A stretch of 64,000 bases of DNA from Siphonodentalium dalli (GCA_032622095.1 CP136064.1:257715863-257779862); one strand, 5' to 3'; counted from the first letter of the stretch, positions 36,035 to 47,247 are shown. Translations and numbers: made by a program. Notes: generated by a model from the sequence alone, not told the origin.

Positions 36035-37095
36035 CCGGGACCGCCCGGGACCGCCCGGGTGGCCCCACGGGCCCGTGGACACAATATCTCGACGTTATAA
36101 GGTAGCGACATGCCACCTGAGGAAAACATAGAAAAATTTACTCGCTCGCTCGTCTCCGGCCGGTCATATTAACCCCACAAATGCCGATATTGGCTAAAAG
36201 AGCCTGGGTGAATACGGGTGTCTTCGTGTGTTTTCAGATAGATTAATTTGGTGATTCGCGGTAGTGCAATACACCTGAGTGTTAATTCCATATATTGACT
36301 CGTTGATGCGTCCACGGCCGATGTTATTAACCCCTCAAAATACGGTAAAATAGTGTATAAACAAAAGAACCTTGGGACCGCCCGGGCGACCCCATGGGCT
36401 CGTGGACACTATATCTCGACGTTATAACGTAGCGACATACCCCACGAGGTCAACCTAGAAAATGTTACTTGCTCGCTCGACTCCGGCCGGTGTTATTAAC
36501 CCCTCAAATCCGATAAAATGGTATATAAACAAAAATAACATTGGGACCGCCAGGGAACGCCCGGGTGGTCCCACGGGCCCGTGGACACAATATCTCGACG
36601 TTATAACGTAGCGATATACCACCCGAGGTCAACATAGAAACATTTACTCGCTCGCTCGTCTCCGGCCGGTCATATTAACCCCACAAATGCCGATATTGGC
36701 TAAAAGAGCCTGGGTGATTACGGGTGTCTTCGTGTGTTTTCAGATATATTATTTTGGTAATTCGCGGTAGAGCAATACACCTGAGTGTTAATTCCATATA
36801 TTGACTCGTTGTTGCGTCCACGGCCGATGTTATTGACCCCTCAAAAATAGGGTAAAATAGTGTATAAACAAAAAGAACCTTGGGACCACCCGGGACCGCC
36901 CGGGAGGCCCCATGGGCACCTGGACACTATATCTCGACGTTATAACGTAGCGACATACCACACGAGGTCAACATAGAAAACAGTACTCGCTCGCTCGACT
37001 CCGGCCGGTGTTATTAACCCCTCAAAAACCGATAAAATGGTATATAAACAAAAATAACATTGGGACCGCCCGGGACCGCCCGGGTGACCCCACGG
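36035..37095. repeat. GC-rich tandem repeat, left block
   Basis: Units of roughly 170-180 bp (some double-length, ~340-350 bp, with extra gtgaatacgggtgtcttcgt). The unit contains ccgcccgggaccgcccggg, acaatatctcgacgttataa, ctcgctcgctcgactccggc and ggtgttattaacccctcaaa. It continues at 41231-42050 after the inserted element. Confidence 0.9.
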
Positions 37096-37600
37096 CAGGG
37101 TTGGGGTAATCGTAATCAGTAATTGTAATCAAAGTAATCGATTACAAAATTTGGAGTAATCATCTGTAATCAGTAATCATGACATTTCTTGATTACAAGT
37201 AATCGTAATCGTAATCGATTACTTTCAAATGTACCTGTAATCATGATTACATTTTGATTACTTTTTGATTACTTTTACTAAAATATCCATATGGATTGAT
37301 ATTGGATACTCATAGTCTCATACTGTGGTACTATGGAGTGTACAAATATACATACAACATATTAGAAAGTTAATACAATGTTGTCATGTCTTATGTTAGT
37401 GGTACAGTGTGTTTATGTACATTCTGGCAGTGGACACAGATAACAACACACAATTGTTGAATACAGCATGAATAGCAATAAACTTGTGATACAGACAAAT
37501 GAAATGTTCTAATATGAATAAATAGGGTAGCCAACTTCAATTAAGATTAAATTGAATTGCTGCAGACAATGGCTGTAAAGTCACACTGGTACAATAGGGC

Positions 37601-37864
37601 TAATTAACTGAACAAAGAAGGTGTGAAGTACATCGGTAGACCTAATTAGCTGGTTTGTCATTTACTGCACCCATTAGTTAAGCCTAATTTAATCCTCATC
37701 AGGATTAACAACGGATGATCATCAAATAAATCTTAATGTTATCTACATTGTGTTGGGTATGGAATCTAACAGAACATGCAAATATTTTATAATTGTTTCT
37801 GGTGATATTTTCATAAATATTATGCGTTCGTTTGAATGCATGTAAGAAAATATCTTAAAAATTA
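37601..37864. repeat. 264-bp direct repeat flanking the LINE, left copy
   Basis: Begins taattaactgaacaaagaa and ends tatcttaaaaatta. The right copy is at 40551-40814. By eye only one mismatch (cttaatgtt versus cttaaagtt). It sits exactly at the borders of the LINE insertion, so it is probably a long target-site duplication. Confidence 0.92.
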
Positions 37865-40550
37865 GAATCTTCAATAAAAGACGCTCCGATAGAGGTATCA
37901 CGTCAAATTATCTATTTGAAGTAAATAGTTCCACACTAAGAGAACCAAGTGACGTGATACAAGCATGGGCATCTTACTTTGAAAACCTCTATTCCCCATT
38001 AGTCAGCGATGACTTCGACGAAAACCACCATACATATGTCAATAACCAAGTCGAAGAACTATCGCAGCTTCTCGAAACATCAGACCTTGATACCGAACTA
38101 TGCTATGAAATTTCTTTAGAAGAGCTTAAAAACGTACTGAAATCCGCCAAAAAAGGCAAAGCTCCCGGATACGATTCATTGTGTTATGAGCACATTGTAC
38201 ATGGTGGTGATTTCCTCCAGCTCTCAATAGTTAGGCTCCTGTCGAAAATGCTAAAATTCAATCACGTACCCGCACAAGCAAAAGTCGGCATGATAATTCC
38301 TCTATATAAAGGAGGAAACAAACCCAAAAATCAGTTTGACAGTTACCGCGCCATCACATTGCTTCCTATCCTATACAAAATATTTGAGAAAATAATTCTC
38401 GTGCGCCTTGAAACCAATACCCCCCAACTCATGAAAGTGCACCCTCTTCAACATGGTTTCCAAAAAGGAATTAGCTGTTTAAACTCCTCATTTATAATAC
38501 ATGAATCAATATCGTTCACAGCCGAAAATCATAGTACTTTATTTGCATGTTTCTTAGATGTCCATAAAGCCTTTGATACGGTTTGGACTAACGGACTTCT
38601 TCTCAAACTATATCAGCATGGCTTCCAAGGGAAAATCTGGCACATCATCAACTCCCTCTTATGTGGATTAAAGTGCTCTGTCCGGTTCAATGGCTGTGTT
38701 TCTCGCCTTTTCGACATACAACAGGGAACCAGACAGGGTAGTATATTATCCCCTCTGTTCTATATGATATTCATAGACGACCTTTTACACACTCTTGAAC
38801 AGAGCAAACATGGCTTGCGCTTTGGCCCCTCATCTTGTACCTCACCAACCCAAGCAGATGACATGACTCTACTGACTTTAACCGCTCCGGGTCTACAACT
38901 ATTGTGTAACATATGTAGTACATTCAGCCAAAAATGGAGATTCAAATATAACCAAGACAAATGTAAAGTAATAGTGTTCAATGAGCGCACATCCGTTCAA
39001 ACATCTCGAAGTACAAAATCGTGGCTTATAAATGGAAAACCTATCCATGAGTCGAACCAAGTTACTCATCTTGGTATTCCCCTCAATAACAAGGATCAGA
39101 TGAACAACCTCACTAATCACATTTGTCAGAAACTTAGAGCATCATATTTCATGCTGAGCAATGCGGGTATGTATGCTGGGGGAATAACTCCACTTAGTTC
39201 AAACCTGTTATATAACACAATTGTCTTACCAAGGGGCCTATATGGGAGCGAATTTCTTTGCGGCATATCCACAACGAACGAAAATTCATTGGAAAAAACC
39301 CATCGATTTTGCCTAAAACAAATTCAAGGGCTCCCATATAGGACCCGAACTGATGTTGTACTGGGCCTCCTAGGCACATTCCCCATTACGGCCCTCATTG
39401 ACAAACGCAAACTCGTACTACTCGGAAGTCTTTGTAGAACATCCCTGATCAAATCTTCAAAAGAAATTTTCATGTGTCGTTTAGACACCGCCATCAGAGG
39501 GGACAATTTAAGCGAGCATTCATTTATATCAGATATAATTTTAATCTTAGAGAAATACAATCTCAAATCACATTTAATTGCCTTCGTTGAAAACGAGAAT
39601 TTCCCATCGAAGGACGCATGGAAGCAGCTAGTCTGCCAGGGAGTATCACACTTCCAGGAAGCGGCATGGAAAGCGCGTCTTCATAGAGAAAGTTCACTTC
39701 AACACTTTTCAGATAGCTACAGCTCACTGGCTGTTTCGCCGTTATGGTTCACATGTAGAACTTATCCACAATACAAAGTTCAATTCCTTGAAATAGCGAA
39801 GCTCTTAGCAAAATCCGTGATTCCCGAAAACGGAAAGTGTTTGCTCTGTAATAAACAGTACAGCAACAAAGTTGAACACAGCATAATTGTCTGTCCAGAA
39901 ATATCTGCGGCAAGGAACGACATGTGGTTCACACTTCTTGAACGTTTTGACATCCCTTGCTTCATAGAAATTGACAAGCTCACCACCTACGAACAGATGA
40001 TGATACTTCTGTCATGCATCCCACCACATGTTCGGGAAAAAATAACAGATATTAACAAATTTATTATATTTATAACAAGGAGTACGCTCCGCATGTGGAA
40101 CGATTATCACGAGCTGCTCCGGGCATCTGATGATATCATACCTAATATTCCATAATTTTTTGTATTATAGCAATGTAGTGCAAATAATGCATGCACCCGT
40201 CCGAGTATCCCAACTACAATTTATTATGGTGCGTATCATCGATTTAGTTTTGTCAATATAGCATCTTATTGCATCTTATCCCAATATTCCGAAACCCCAT
40301 ATACTCTCGTGCTAAACAGGTACATCGTTTATACACTTGTGCCTGAATTCTCACAATATATTATTGCATAATTGATAAAATTAAAACCGTAGATATTATT
40401 ATCATGAATGTCCTTCTGTGATTGACTTACTGTACATACTCACATGATGTATTCTTTCTTGTGTTATTGTTCATTTGTATCGTTATTTGTATACATTTAT
40501 TCTAAGCTCTCCATTACATGGAGGAAATAAAGGATTATATATTATATATA
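37865..40550 (+). mobile_element. 5'-truncated, young LINE insertion
   Basis: Begins inside the coding frame (gaatcttcaataaaagacgc) and ends with gaggaaataaaggattatat and a TA tail. It contains an uninterrupted reverse-transcriptase frame (37867-40155) and a ~395-bp 3' UTR. The 264-bp flanking repeats are nearly identical, implying recent arrival. Confidence 0.88.
37867..40155 (+). CDS. LINE reverse transcriptase and C-terminal domain, 5'-truncated, otherwise intact
   Basis: A 762-codon open frame from the truncation to stop 40153-40155 (GTG at 37954 is the first start-like codon; the natural start is lost). Order: KGKAPGYDSLCYEHI (fingers), IIPLYKGGNK and SYRAITLLPILYKIFEKII, HGFQKGISC, motif A CFLDVHKAFDTVW, motif B QQGTRQGSILSPLFYMIFID, motif C QADDMTLLT, a thumb part with HLGIPL, and a C-terminal knuckle CLLCNKQ...KVEHSIIVC. 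The usual aromatic residue before ADD is Gln, although both catalytic Asp remain. No frameshift or internal stop. The endonuclease domain is missing, so this copy cannot be autonomous. Confidence 0.92.
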   Translation: MFNKRRSDRGITSNYLFEVNSSTLREPSDVIQAWASYFENLYSPLVSDDFDENHHTYVNNQVEELSQLLETSDLDTELCYEISLEELKNVLKSAKKGKAPGYDSLCYEHIVHGGDFLQLSIVRLLSKMLKFNHVPAQAKVGMIIPLYKGGNKPKNQFDSYRAITLLPILYKIFEKIILVRLETNTPQLMKVHPLQHGFQKGISCLNSSFIIHESISFTAENHSTLFACFLDVHKAFDTVWTNGLLLKLYQHGFQGKIWHIINSLLCGLKCSVRFNGCVSRLFDIQQGTRQGSILSPLFYMIFIDDLLHTLEQSKHGLRFGPSSCTSPTQADDMTLLTLTAPGLQLLCNICSTFSQKWRFKYNQDKCKVIVFNERTSVQTSRSTKSWLINGKPIHESNQVTHLGIPLNNKDQMNNLTNHICQKLRASYFMLSNAGMYAGGITPLSSNLLYNTIVLPRGLYGSEFLCGISTTNENSLEKTHRFCLKQIQGLPYRTRTDVVLGLLGTFPITALIDKRKLVLLGSLCRTSLIKSSKEIFMCRLDTAIRGDNLSEHSFISDIILILEKYNLKSHLIAFVENENFPSKDAWKQLVCQGVSHFQEAAWKARLHRESSLQHFSDSYSSLAVSPLWFTCRTYPQYKVQFLEIAKLLAKSVIPENGKCLLCNKQYSNKVEHSIIVCPEISAARNDMWFTLLERFDIPCFIEIDKLTTYEQMMILLSCIPPHVREKITDINKFIIFITRSTLRMWNDYHELLRASDDIIPNIP

Positions 40551-40814
40551 TAATTAACTGAACAAAGAAGGTGTGAAGTACATCGGTAGACCTAATTAGC
40601 TGGTTTGTCATTTACTGCACCCATTAGTTAAGCCTAATTTAATCCTCATCAGGATTAACAACGGATGATCATCAAATAAATCTTAAAGTTATCTACATTG
40701 TGTTGGGTATGGAATCTAACAGAACATGCAAATATTTTATAATTGTTTCTGGTGATATTTTCATAAATATTATGCGTTCGTTTGAATGCATGTAAGAAAA
40801 TATCTTAAAAATTA
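40551..40814. repeat. 264-bp direct repeat flanking the LINE, right copy
   Basis: Right partner of 37601-37864, starting directly after the LINE's TA-rich tail. Confidence 0.92.
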
Positions 40815-41230
40815 TTTACATAAATAAATACAAATAAAACATAATGTATTCCCAATAAGTTGGTGCATAACTTCATGATGAAACCTTTCCAATACATGTA
40901 AATGTAAAAAAAAGTTTTTATGTTTTTTGCTTGCATCTTTCTATTGTTTCAGTCGTTTCTTGTTTCCATGTTAAGCAGTGATGTCTTTATTCAATCATAT
41001 TAGACATGTTAATTTGAATTATTTCATTATTTATTCATATGCGATCAAAATGGTTGGAAACCAACAATTGTAATCAGATGTAATCAAAAAGTAATCGATT
41101 ACATTTACTAAAGTAATTGTAATCGTAATCGATTACATTGGAAAAAATGTAATCAGTAATCGTAATCGTAATCATGTAAATCAAAAGTAATTGTAATCGA
41201 TTACATTGGTATGTAATCGCCCCAACCCTG

Positions 41231-42050
41231 CCCCACGGGCCCGTGGACACAATATAACGACGTTATAATGTAGCGACATGCCACCCGAGGGCAACATAGA
41301 AAATGTTACTCGATCGCTCGACTCCGGTCGGTGTTATTAACCCCTCAAAACCCGATAAAATGGCATATAAACAAAAAGAACATTTGGGACCGCCCGGGAC
41401 CGCCCGGGAGGCCCCATGGGCACGTGGACACTATATCTCAACGTTATAACGTAGCGACATACCCCACGAGGTCAACCTAGAAAATGGTACTCGCTCGCTC
41501 GACTCCGGCCGGTGTTATTAACCCCTCAAAATACAAAAAGGACATTGGGACCGCCCGGGAGGCCCCATGGGCACGTGGACACAATATCTCGACGTTATAA
41601 CGTGGCGACATACCCCACGAGGTCAACCTAGAAAATCTTACTCGCTCACTCGACTCCGGTCGGTATTATTAACCCCTCAAAATCCGATAAAATGGTATAT
41701 AAACAAAAAGAACATTGGGACCGCCCGGGACCACCCGGGCGGCCCCAGGGCCCGTGGACACTATATCTCAACGTTATAACGTAGCGACATACCCCACGAG
41801 GTCAACCTAGAAAATGGTACTCGCTCGCTCGACTCCGGCCGGTGTTATTAACCCCTCAAAATCCGATAAAATGGTATATAAACAAAAAGAACATTGGGAC
41901 CGCCCGGGACCGCCCGGGAGGCCCCATGGGCACGTGGACACAATATCTCGACGTTATAACGTGGCGACATACCCCACGAGGTCAACCTAGAAAATCTTAC
42001 TCGCTCACATGACTCCTGTCGGTATTATTAACCCCTCAAAATCCGATATC
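41231..42050. repeat. GC-rich tandem repeat, right block
   Basis: Continuation of the 36035-37095 array: four to five units of ~170-180 bp with ccgcccgggaccgcccggg and ctcgctcgctcgactccgg. The hAT-like insertion split the array at a ccccacgg inside a unit. Confidence 0.9.
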
Positions 42051-42351
42051 GACCTCGCTCATTTTTGCCCATGTAGACATGTTTCTGGAGCACATATCTT
42101 CTAAACGGTCATATTTATACGGGGACAGGGTTCATAGTGAGCTGGCAAATATTTATATATGCAATCAACGTCGTTTTCGATGCATCTGTCGGCGAATAGA
42201 AATGTCTGATGCCGAACTACATATACTGTATAATTTCGCGAAGCCTATTCGCTATCTTTTTGTGAAATTTGGTGAAGAAACCGACGAATACTCACTTCGA
42301 TGTGCCGCCATTTTTTAGAACATAATGACATAGACTCCCGGTCCTGGTTAT

Positions 42352-43500
42352 GGTCAATACGACCAACGCCGTGGCACATTTAGAGGTTATTTGTTAGTGT
42401 TTTCTTATAGTTCGTTCTTGGGGGAATAAGTCTACATGAGTTACTTTACTTCTATCGAGTGCGGGGTTCTGACGACGAAGAACGTGCGTGTGAAGTGGAA
42501 TACAGTTTGGCGCATCAGCATTTACACTCCTAAATTACTATTTCTTTGGCTTCGGGGTAAAAAATATTTGATTCGAGTCGAGAAACCCACCCAGCAAAGC
42601 TCAGAGTGATCAGAATCTGATATTGATTTTTTGAAGTTTGTTATTTCTCGAGATGTGTGATAATATATTGCCCAGAAACACGTGGTCAAACGGAGGGTCT
42701 CTGACAAAATTGCGGAAGAAGATGGATAACTCTAAACTCGAGTAGTAATACCGTCAAATCTCGTAATAATTTAGTGATAATACGTCATGCTGATAAATAA
42801 CACGTTTTGGGAAATTTGATACCATAATTGACAGTGGTTAGCAGTATTTTGTTGCAATAAATCGATTCTGATAACTAAAGCGAGAAATGTTGTTGTTTTT
42901 GTATCTTGATGGTGTTACATCTCGATCTGGATCTTTGCACATATATTCCTAACATAGGCTCTTCAGGGCCAGGTACCTACTAGACTCGCCCCTGGTTCAT
43001 ACAGTAGGTGAAACACTACGATGCTATCGCTCTGTAACGTGCCCTCGCCTATATATAACGTCGCCCATGCAAAGCAGAGCGACGACAAGGTTTCTAATCC
43101 GGGGACCAGTCAAGGAACCTTCGTCACCAATCAAGTCTAACTCAAAGCGGTTTAAAATTTGTTTAAAACATATATAAACGTTTGTCTGACGGGACAAACT
43201 AAACTTGTCGTACATGTACATTAGCTGTGGAAAGGCAAAGTGCACATTCTCAAATAAGTAATCGTTAAAAAGTCATATCAATGTCATAACTAAAAATTTA
43301 CAAGGTAAATAGGTATGGACTGTGCCCCGATGTTGAACACCAAATACACCTCAATCGTTGAATAGATGTTCGTAATCACTTTCATTATTAAGTACAATAC
43401 TTCGACAACTATCTAGCTCATCCACTGCATGAGTTACATATAGCAGTCGAATGTGGAATGTCTGAAGCGACGGTTTAGAGATTTCTTTTTTTGCAGAAAT
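42352..43500. other. Intergenic with one dispersed repeat
   Basis: 42788-42935 matches 15864-16020 (tgataaataaca..., gtggttagca, cgattctgataac). No gene was recognised in the remainder. Confidence 0.5.
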
Positions 43501-43501
43501 A

Positions 43502-43502
<1 letters not shown>

Positions 43503-43593
<91 letters not shown>
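43503..43593. repeat. (TC)n microsatellite, ~45 dinucleotides
   Basis: Uninterrupted ctctctct run followed by a C tract. It yields Ser-Leu and Arg-Glu pseudo-frames on the two strands. Confidence 0.97.
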
Positions 43594-43597
<4 letters not shown>

Positions 43598-43754
43598 CCC
43601 CCCACCTGTCAAGAGTTATCAACAGTGTATTTCACTCACAAAACAGAGTCATGTTAGTGATGATTTACAACAAATGCATGTAACAATGTGACATGTATTA
43701 CTATGTGTTTGCATATATTCGGACAGTGGAATTTGCAGAACATATAGAAATAAA

Positions 43755-43945
43755 AACAAGTCGATATTACGACTTGTTTCTATTTCTACCAGTCCTTATA
43801 ACGACGTCCGACAACTCGTTATAACGACATGCAAGTCGTTATAACAAGATGTTGGAAGTCGTTATAACGAATTGTTTTTATTGCTATAAGTCGTTATATT
43901 TATAACGACTTCCGACAACTCATTATAATGACTTTGAAGTTTCGG
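43755..43945. repeat. Palindromic GTCGTTATAACGAC-type repeats
   Basis: Multiple occurrences of gtcgttataacgac-like steps and 'cgacttccgacaactc' in both orientations, partly arranged as inverted repeats (for example acaagtcgatattacgactt). Confidence 0.8.
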
Positions 43946-43964
43946 ATGCCCCTGATGCGCTTTC

Positions 43965-44625
43965 GTAATTGAACGCATGGACTGGCCAGACATCAGTATA
44001 CTTGTAACGTACTTACACTCACTTGTATCCACACACGCAGCGCAATGAAACATATGGACTGGTCAGACAGGATCACTTGTCTATTATATATTTTGGATCT
44101 TCTGTATATCTGTCTGTCTGTCTGTGTATGTATATGTGTTATAGACTCGAAAACTGCTCAACCGATCTGACTCAAATTTGGTATGTATGCCTACTTTGAT
44201 CCCTGTGACAATACGGGCGACCGCGTCCTTGACCTTGACCTCGCTCATTATATGCTCATATATATAAACACGTTTCTGAACCGATCGAGCAATAGTTCCC
44301 AGACGGAGGCGATCACAAAGAAACCCCTAAATAGTCTGGACGAAGTCGGGCACATCATGCAGCTATAGTAGTATATATACTTACACACGCGTGTATATAT
44401 ATCCACCTACGCAAATTGCGCAATGCATTGAAAAACATGGACTGGTCCGACGTAACCACTTGCACTCATATTTACACACACGTGAATATATATCCACCAC
44501 GAAATGCGTTGAAAACCATGGACTGACTAAACAGTAAAAACTTGTAATATACTTACACACACGTGTATCCATCATCGCAATGCATAGAACAACATGGACT
44601 GACGAAGCATTCTGGGATCATGCAT
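43965..44625. repeat. Dispersed/tandem repeat cluster
   Basis: Four or five diverged copies of 'acttacac(a)cacgtgtat...gcaatgca...acatggactg' at about 43990, 44380, 44460, 44550 and, far away, 49055-49110. 44100-44350 is a different interspersed repeat beginning at a tctgtctgtctgtctgtg tract and containing 'gaaaactgctcaaccgatct'. Confidence 0.6.
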
Positions 44626-44906
44626 ATCGACGTCCCCTTTAATGGGTCACAAAGAGAGGATTCTTCAGTGGACCCAAGAGGTCTTTGAAATCTACTGGAA
44701 CACTCCCCGCAAGTAATGTAATGTAGAATTATCCGCCTCAGTTTCGCAACTCGGTTGAACATAAACTCCAAGCCGTCACACCATGGTACCGTAAACCCAC
44801 AATAACTTATAATATTGTAGTGTTCGCGTTTTGGACAATTTCAGCGTGTGTGTATATATCTCAAATTCAAGTCAAGTCGAAATGTCTATAGGCATACATC
44901 GTTTAA

Positions 44907-45418
44907 AGATACGGGCGGCGTTGGTGGTGGGTATGCTGTTAAAACATTCACCTCCGTCAAAAACCGTCATAAACAGAAATAATAGTAAAATATAGACAAA
45001 CTTTGTTCTTATACCAATCAGAAATATGACATAAACAGTATGTTGTTGTCAGTTTTTTTCCTTTGTTATGTAAACAAAAGCAAAAACGTTTCCTGGCTTT
45101 TGTTTAGATCCGGATATGGTAAACATAAAGAGCGTTGTTTGTTACTGTTTTCCTGATATGGAAATAATAAAAGCGTTTATATCATTTTTGTGTGATTAAC
45201 CAATATAATTGCGCTGTGATATGTAAACAGAAGCACAACTTCTGTAACACGAGCAGGCTCTTGTTTACGTACACCATCGTACGTCTTGACGACAATATAC
45301 TATTTACGCGCTGATTATGTTTGGCATATGAACACAACTATATTTATTTTAATATTCCTTCTGTTGATGGCGATTTGAACAAATATGAATATTTCTGCAA
45401 CGAACACCGCCCGTGCCT
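44907..45418. mobile_element. 512-bp TTAA MITE (GATACGGGCGG family)
   Basis: TTAA 44903-44906, agatacgggcggcgttggtg at the left, aacaccgcccgtgcc at the right, TTAA 45419-45422. The interior is collinear with 20789-21308. Confidence 0.88.
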
Positions 45419-45499
45419 TTAATATTTATTTTATTTTGAATGTATTGGTATAATATACATACAATCAATTTGGCACATGTTACAGCTCGCGTTCGTTCG

Positions 45500-45791
45500 G
45501 AAAACGATATAAACGCTCTTTATTATTTCCATATCAGGAAAACTAACAAATAACGCTCTTTTTGTTACCATATCCGGATCTAAACAAAAGCCAAGAAACG
45601 TAACGTTTTTCTGCTTTTGTTTACACAACAAAGGGAAAATTGACAATAACATACTGTTTATGCCATATTTCTGATTGGTATACGAACAAAGTATGTGTAT
45701 ATTTTACTATTCGTTCTGTTTATGGCGGGTTTTGACGAAGGTGAATATTTTAACATCTTATCATTTTTAACCGCCAACGCCGCCCGTATCT
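45500..45791. mobile_element. Partial MITE of the same family, inverted
   Basis: Right part only: aaacgctctttattatttcc ... ccgccaacgccgcccgtatct followed by TTAA 45792-45795. It faces the neighbouring full copy, so the pair can form a hairpin. Confidence 0.8.
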
Positions 45792-45795
45792 TTAA

Positions 45796-46734
45796 TTGAT
45801 AGAAGCGTTAGTGGACAGGTGTCTTAGATTCGTATTTATTGTGTTATATCCAGTAAACTATATTAAACATTTTATAGGAATGATCAATGATATACCATCT
45901 TAAACTATTTGCGGATACTTTTCAACGTAAGTAACAATTGACTCGGAAAAAAGCAATGCATCACAATAACAGTACCAACAGTAGAAACTACATGTATGGA
46001 CAAATATATACAGACGTACATCCCATAGTATAAAATCCTCTCTCAACAATATTGCAAATAGTGAGGAACTGCCAACGCCTCTAAGATATGTTATTTAAAT
46101 TTTAATAATTTCAAACTCACGGTTGCTGTCTCGGTCGCCTTCTTGCTATCTTCCCACGTATAATCTCATTATAAAGTTGTAAAGTGTTAGTGATTGGTCC
46201 GAGAATGTGAGGTTAACCTGCTTAGATTGGGGGGGGGGGGCGATGGCTCAGATAGTAAGGGGCAAGGTGAGTAATGTAGTAGGCACAACTGCGTCCCGAA
46301 GTAGGTTGTCTCTATGTGCAGTGGAGTGGCGTCTCAGTGAAATTAACCCCTTGCGCGGTGTTGTCCCACATATAAACCGTCAGACTCGTTTGCAGATAAA
46401 TATTAGCAATATATGTGTCGATATGAAAGAACTGTATATAGTGATATCGTGCATATATCTTTGGTCGTTGGTTATTGATAGCTAATGAAGTTAGAAGTTG
46501 TTAATATATAAACCTTGCCATTATCTCGAACAAACCTGCACAAACAATAATTCACACAATCACGCACAGACACAGTGCAGCTGTCCTCGTCATGTCTTCA
46601 ATTGAGTCAAATGTGACTGTTCAGTTATTTCTGAAAGATAAGCACATGCCGTACAATCCCTTATCTATTGTCACAAACTTTAATATTTGACACGCAGTCG
46701 CAATTTCATTACATTTCGAAATAAGTTTCCTGAT
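45796..46734. other. Intergenic, no gene recognised
   Basis: A G run at about 46230-46239. No repeat borders and no coding signal. Confidence 0.4.
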
Positions 46735-47058
46735 TTAATCTCTATATAGAACGTACTTTGACGAAATAACGGGAATTTGTATGAAAGAGTTTACAACACC
46801 ATAATTGATTAGGTTATAAAGGGGAACGCTCTTCAAACCCACCTCTTCAAACACTTCCGCTATTTCGTCAATAATCCCGAGTCGCAGAGCCACTTTCCGG
46901 TCGGAACCTTCGCCAGTTTTGTCTGGTGTGAAAACAGTTACATCGCTATCGACACTAGATTTCAATGCATTCCAAATGGGTGGGGTAACGATTATTTTGA
47001 TTGTTTTTTTTTCTTCTTCTTTAATTGCGACAAGAGTATAGCACGAATTATATGACAT
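46735..47058 (-). CDS. Unrecognised 107-codon minus-strand frame
   Basis: ATG at 47056-47058, stop at 46735. The composition is protein-like (FTPDKTGEGSDRKVALRLGI, DEIAEVFEEVGLKSVPLYNL) rather than low-complexity, but no family was recognised. No neighbour exons or splice-site logic were found, and the fragment borders a MITE remnant at 47085. It could be a chance frame, a decayed gene exon or part of a transposon. Confidence 0.25.
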   Translation of the reverse strand: MSYNSCYTLVAIKEEEKKTIKIIVTPPIWNALKSSVDSDVTVFTPDKTGEGSDRKVALRLGIIDEIAEVFEEVGLKSVPLYNLINYGVVNSFIQIPVISSKYVLYRD

Positions 47059-47084
47059 TACTATCCCAAACAGATGGGTCGAGT

Positions 47085-47247
47085 TTTAAATGTTTCAGGT
47101 TCAATCAACTTCAATTACATTCTCTTTCAGTTTGTTCAGATAATAAGATCAACAAACGTCCTATAGGCCTATATGGTCGTTTGTTGAACGTATTATCTGA
47201 ACATTTCCTAAGAGAACTACTCATCAATGAGTATTTAGTATAGAATG
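47085..47247. mobile_element. Fragment of the CCCTTTCTATACTAAATG MITE family
   Basis: Contains the inverted pair gttcagataataagatcaac / gttgaacgtattatctgaac with centre cctataggcc, then cctaagagaactactcatca and gagtatttagtatagaatgg, which match the right end of 22882-23192. Confidence 0.75.

Larger units (their letters stand above)
37096..41230. mobile_element. hAT-like non-autonomous element with a LINE inside
   Basis: Left terminus cagggttggggtaatcgtaa and right terminus ...tcgccccaaccctg are inverted repeats. An 8-bp perfect target duplication CCCCACGG flanks them (37088-37095, 41231-41238), the hAT hallmark. Subterminal regions (37107-37270, 41068-41220) are packed with gtaatcgattac motifs in both orientations, plausible transposase-binding repeats. 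Without the LINE and one copy of the 264-bp repeat it would be about 1.2 kb and non-coding. Confidence 0.88.
35892..42346. mobile_element. Outer TIR element of a three-level nest
   Basis: Terminal inverted repeats of ~40 bp: left caggaccgggaatctacgtc, right gacatagactcccggtcctg. They are flanked by GTTAT on both sides (35887-35891, 42347-42351), a 5-bp target duplication. The inside consists mostly of the CCGCCCGGGA satellite (36040-37095, 41231-42050), interrupted by the hAT-like element at 37096-41230. Superfamily not assigned: 5 bp is compatible with some hAT-like groups but is not diagnostic. Confidence 0.72.

Noticed and set aside
42079-42318. 79-codon frame next to the right end of the outer nested element
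   Set aside because: Lies within the transposable element, has no recognised domain, and ends in the terminal repeat.
43351-43691. Arg-Glu and Ser-Leu repeat frames
   Set aside because: Produced by the (TC)n microsatellite on the two strands.
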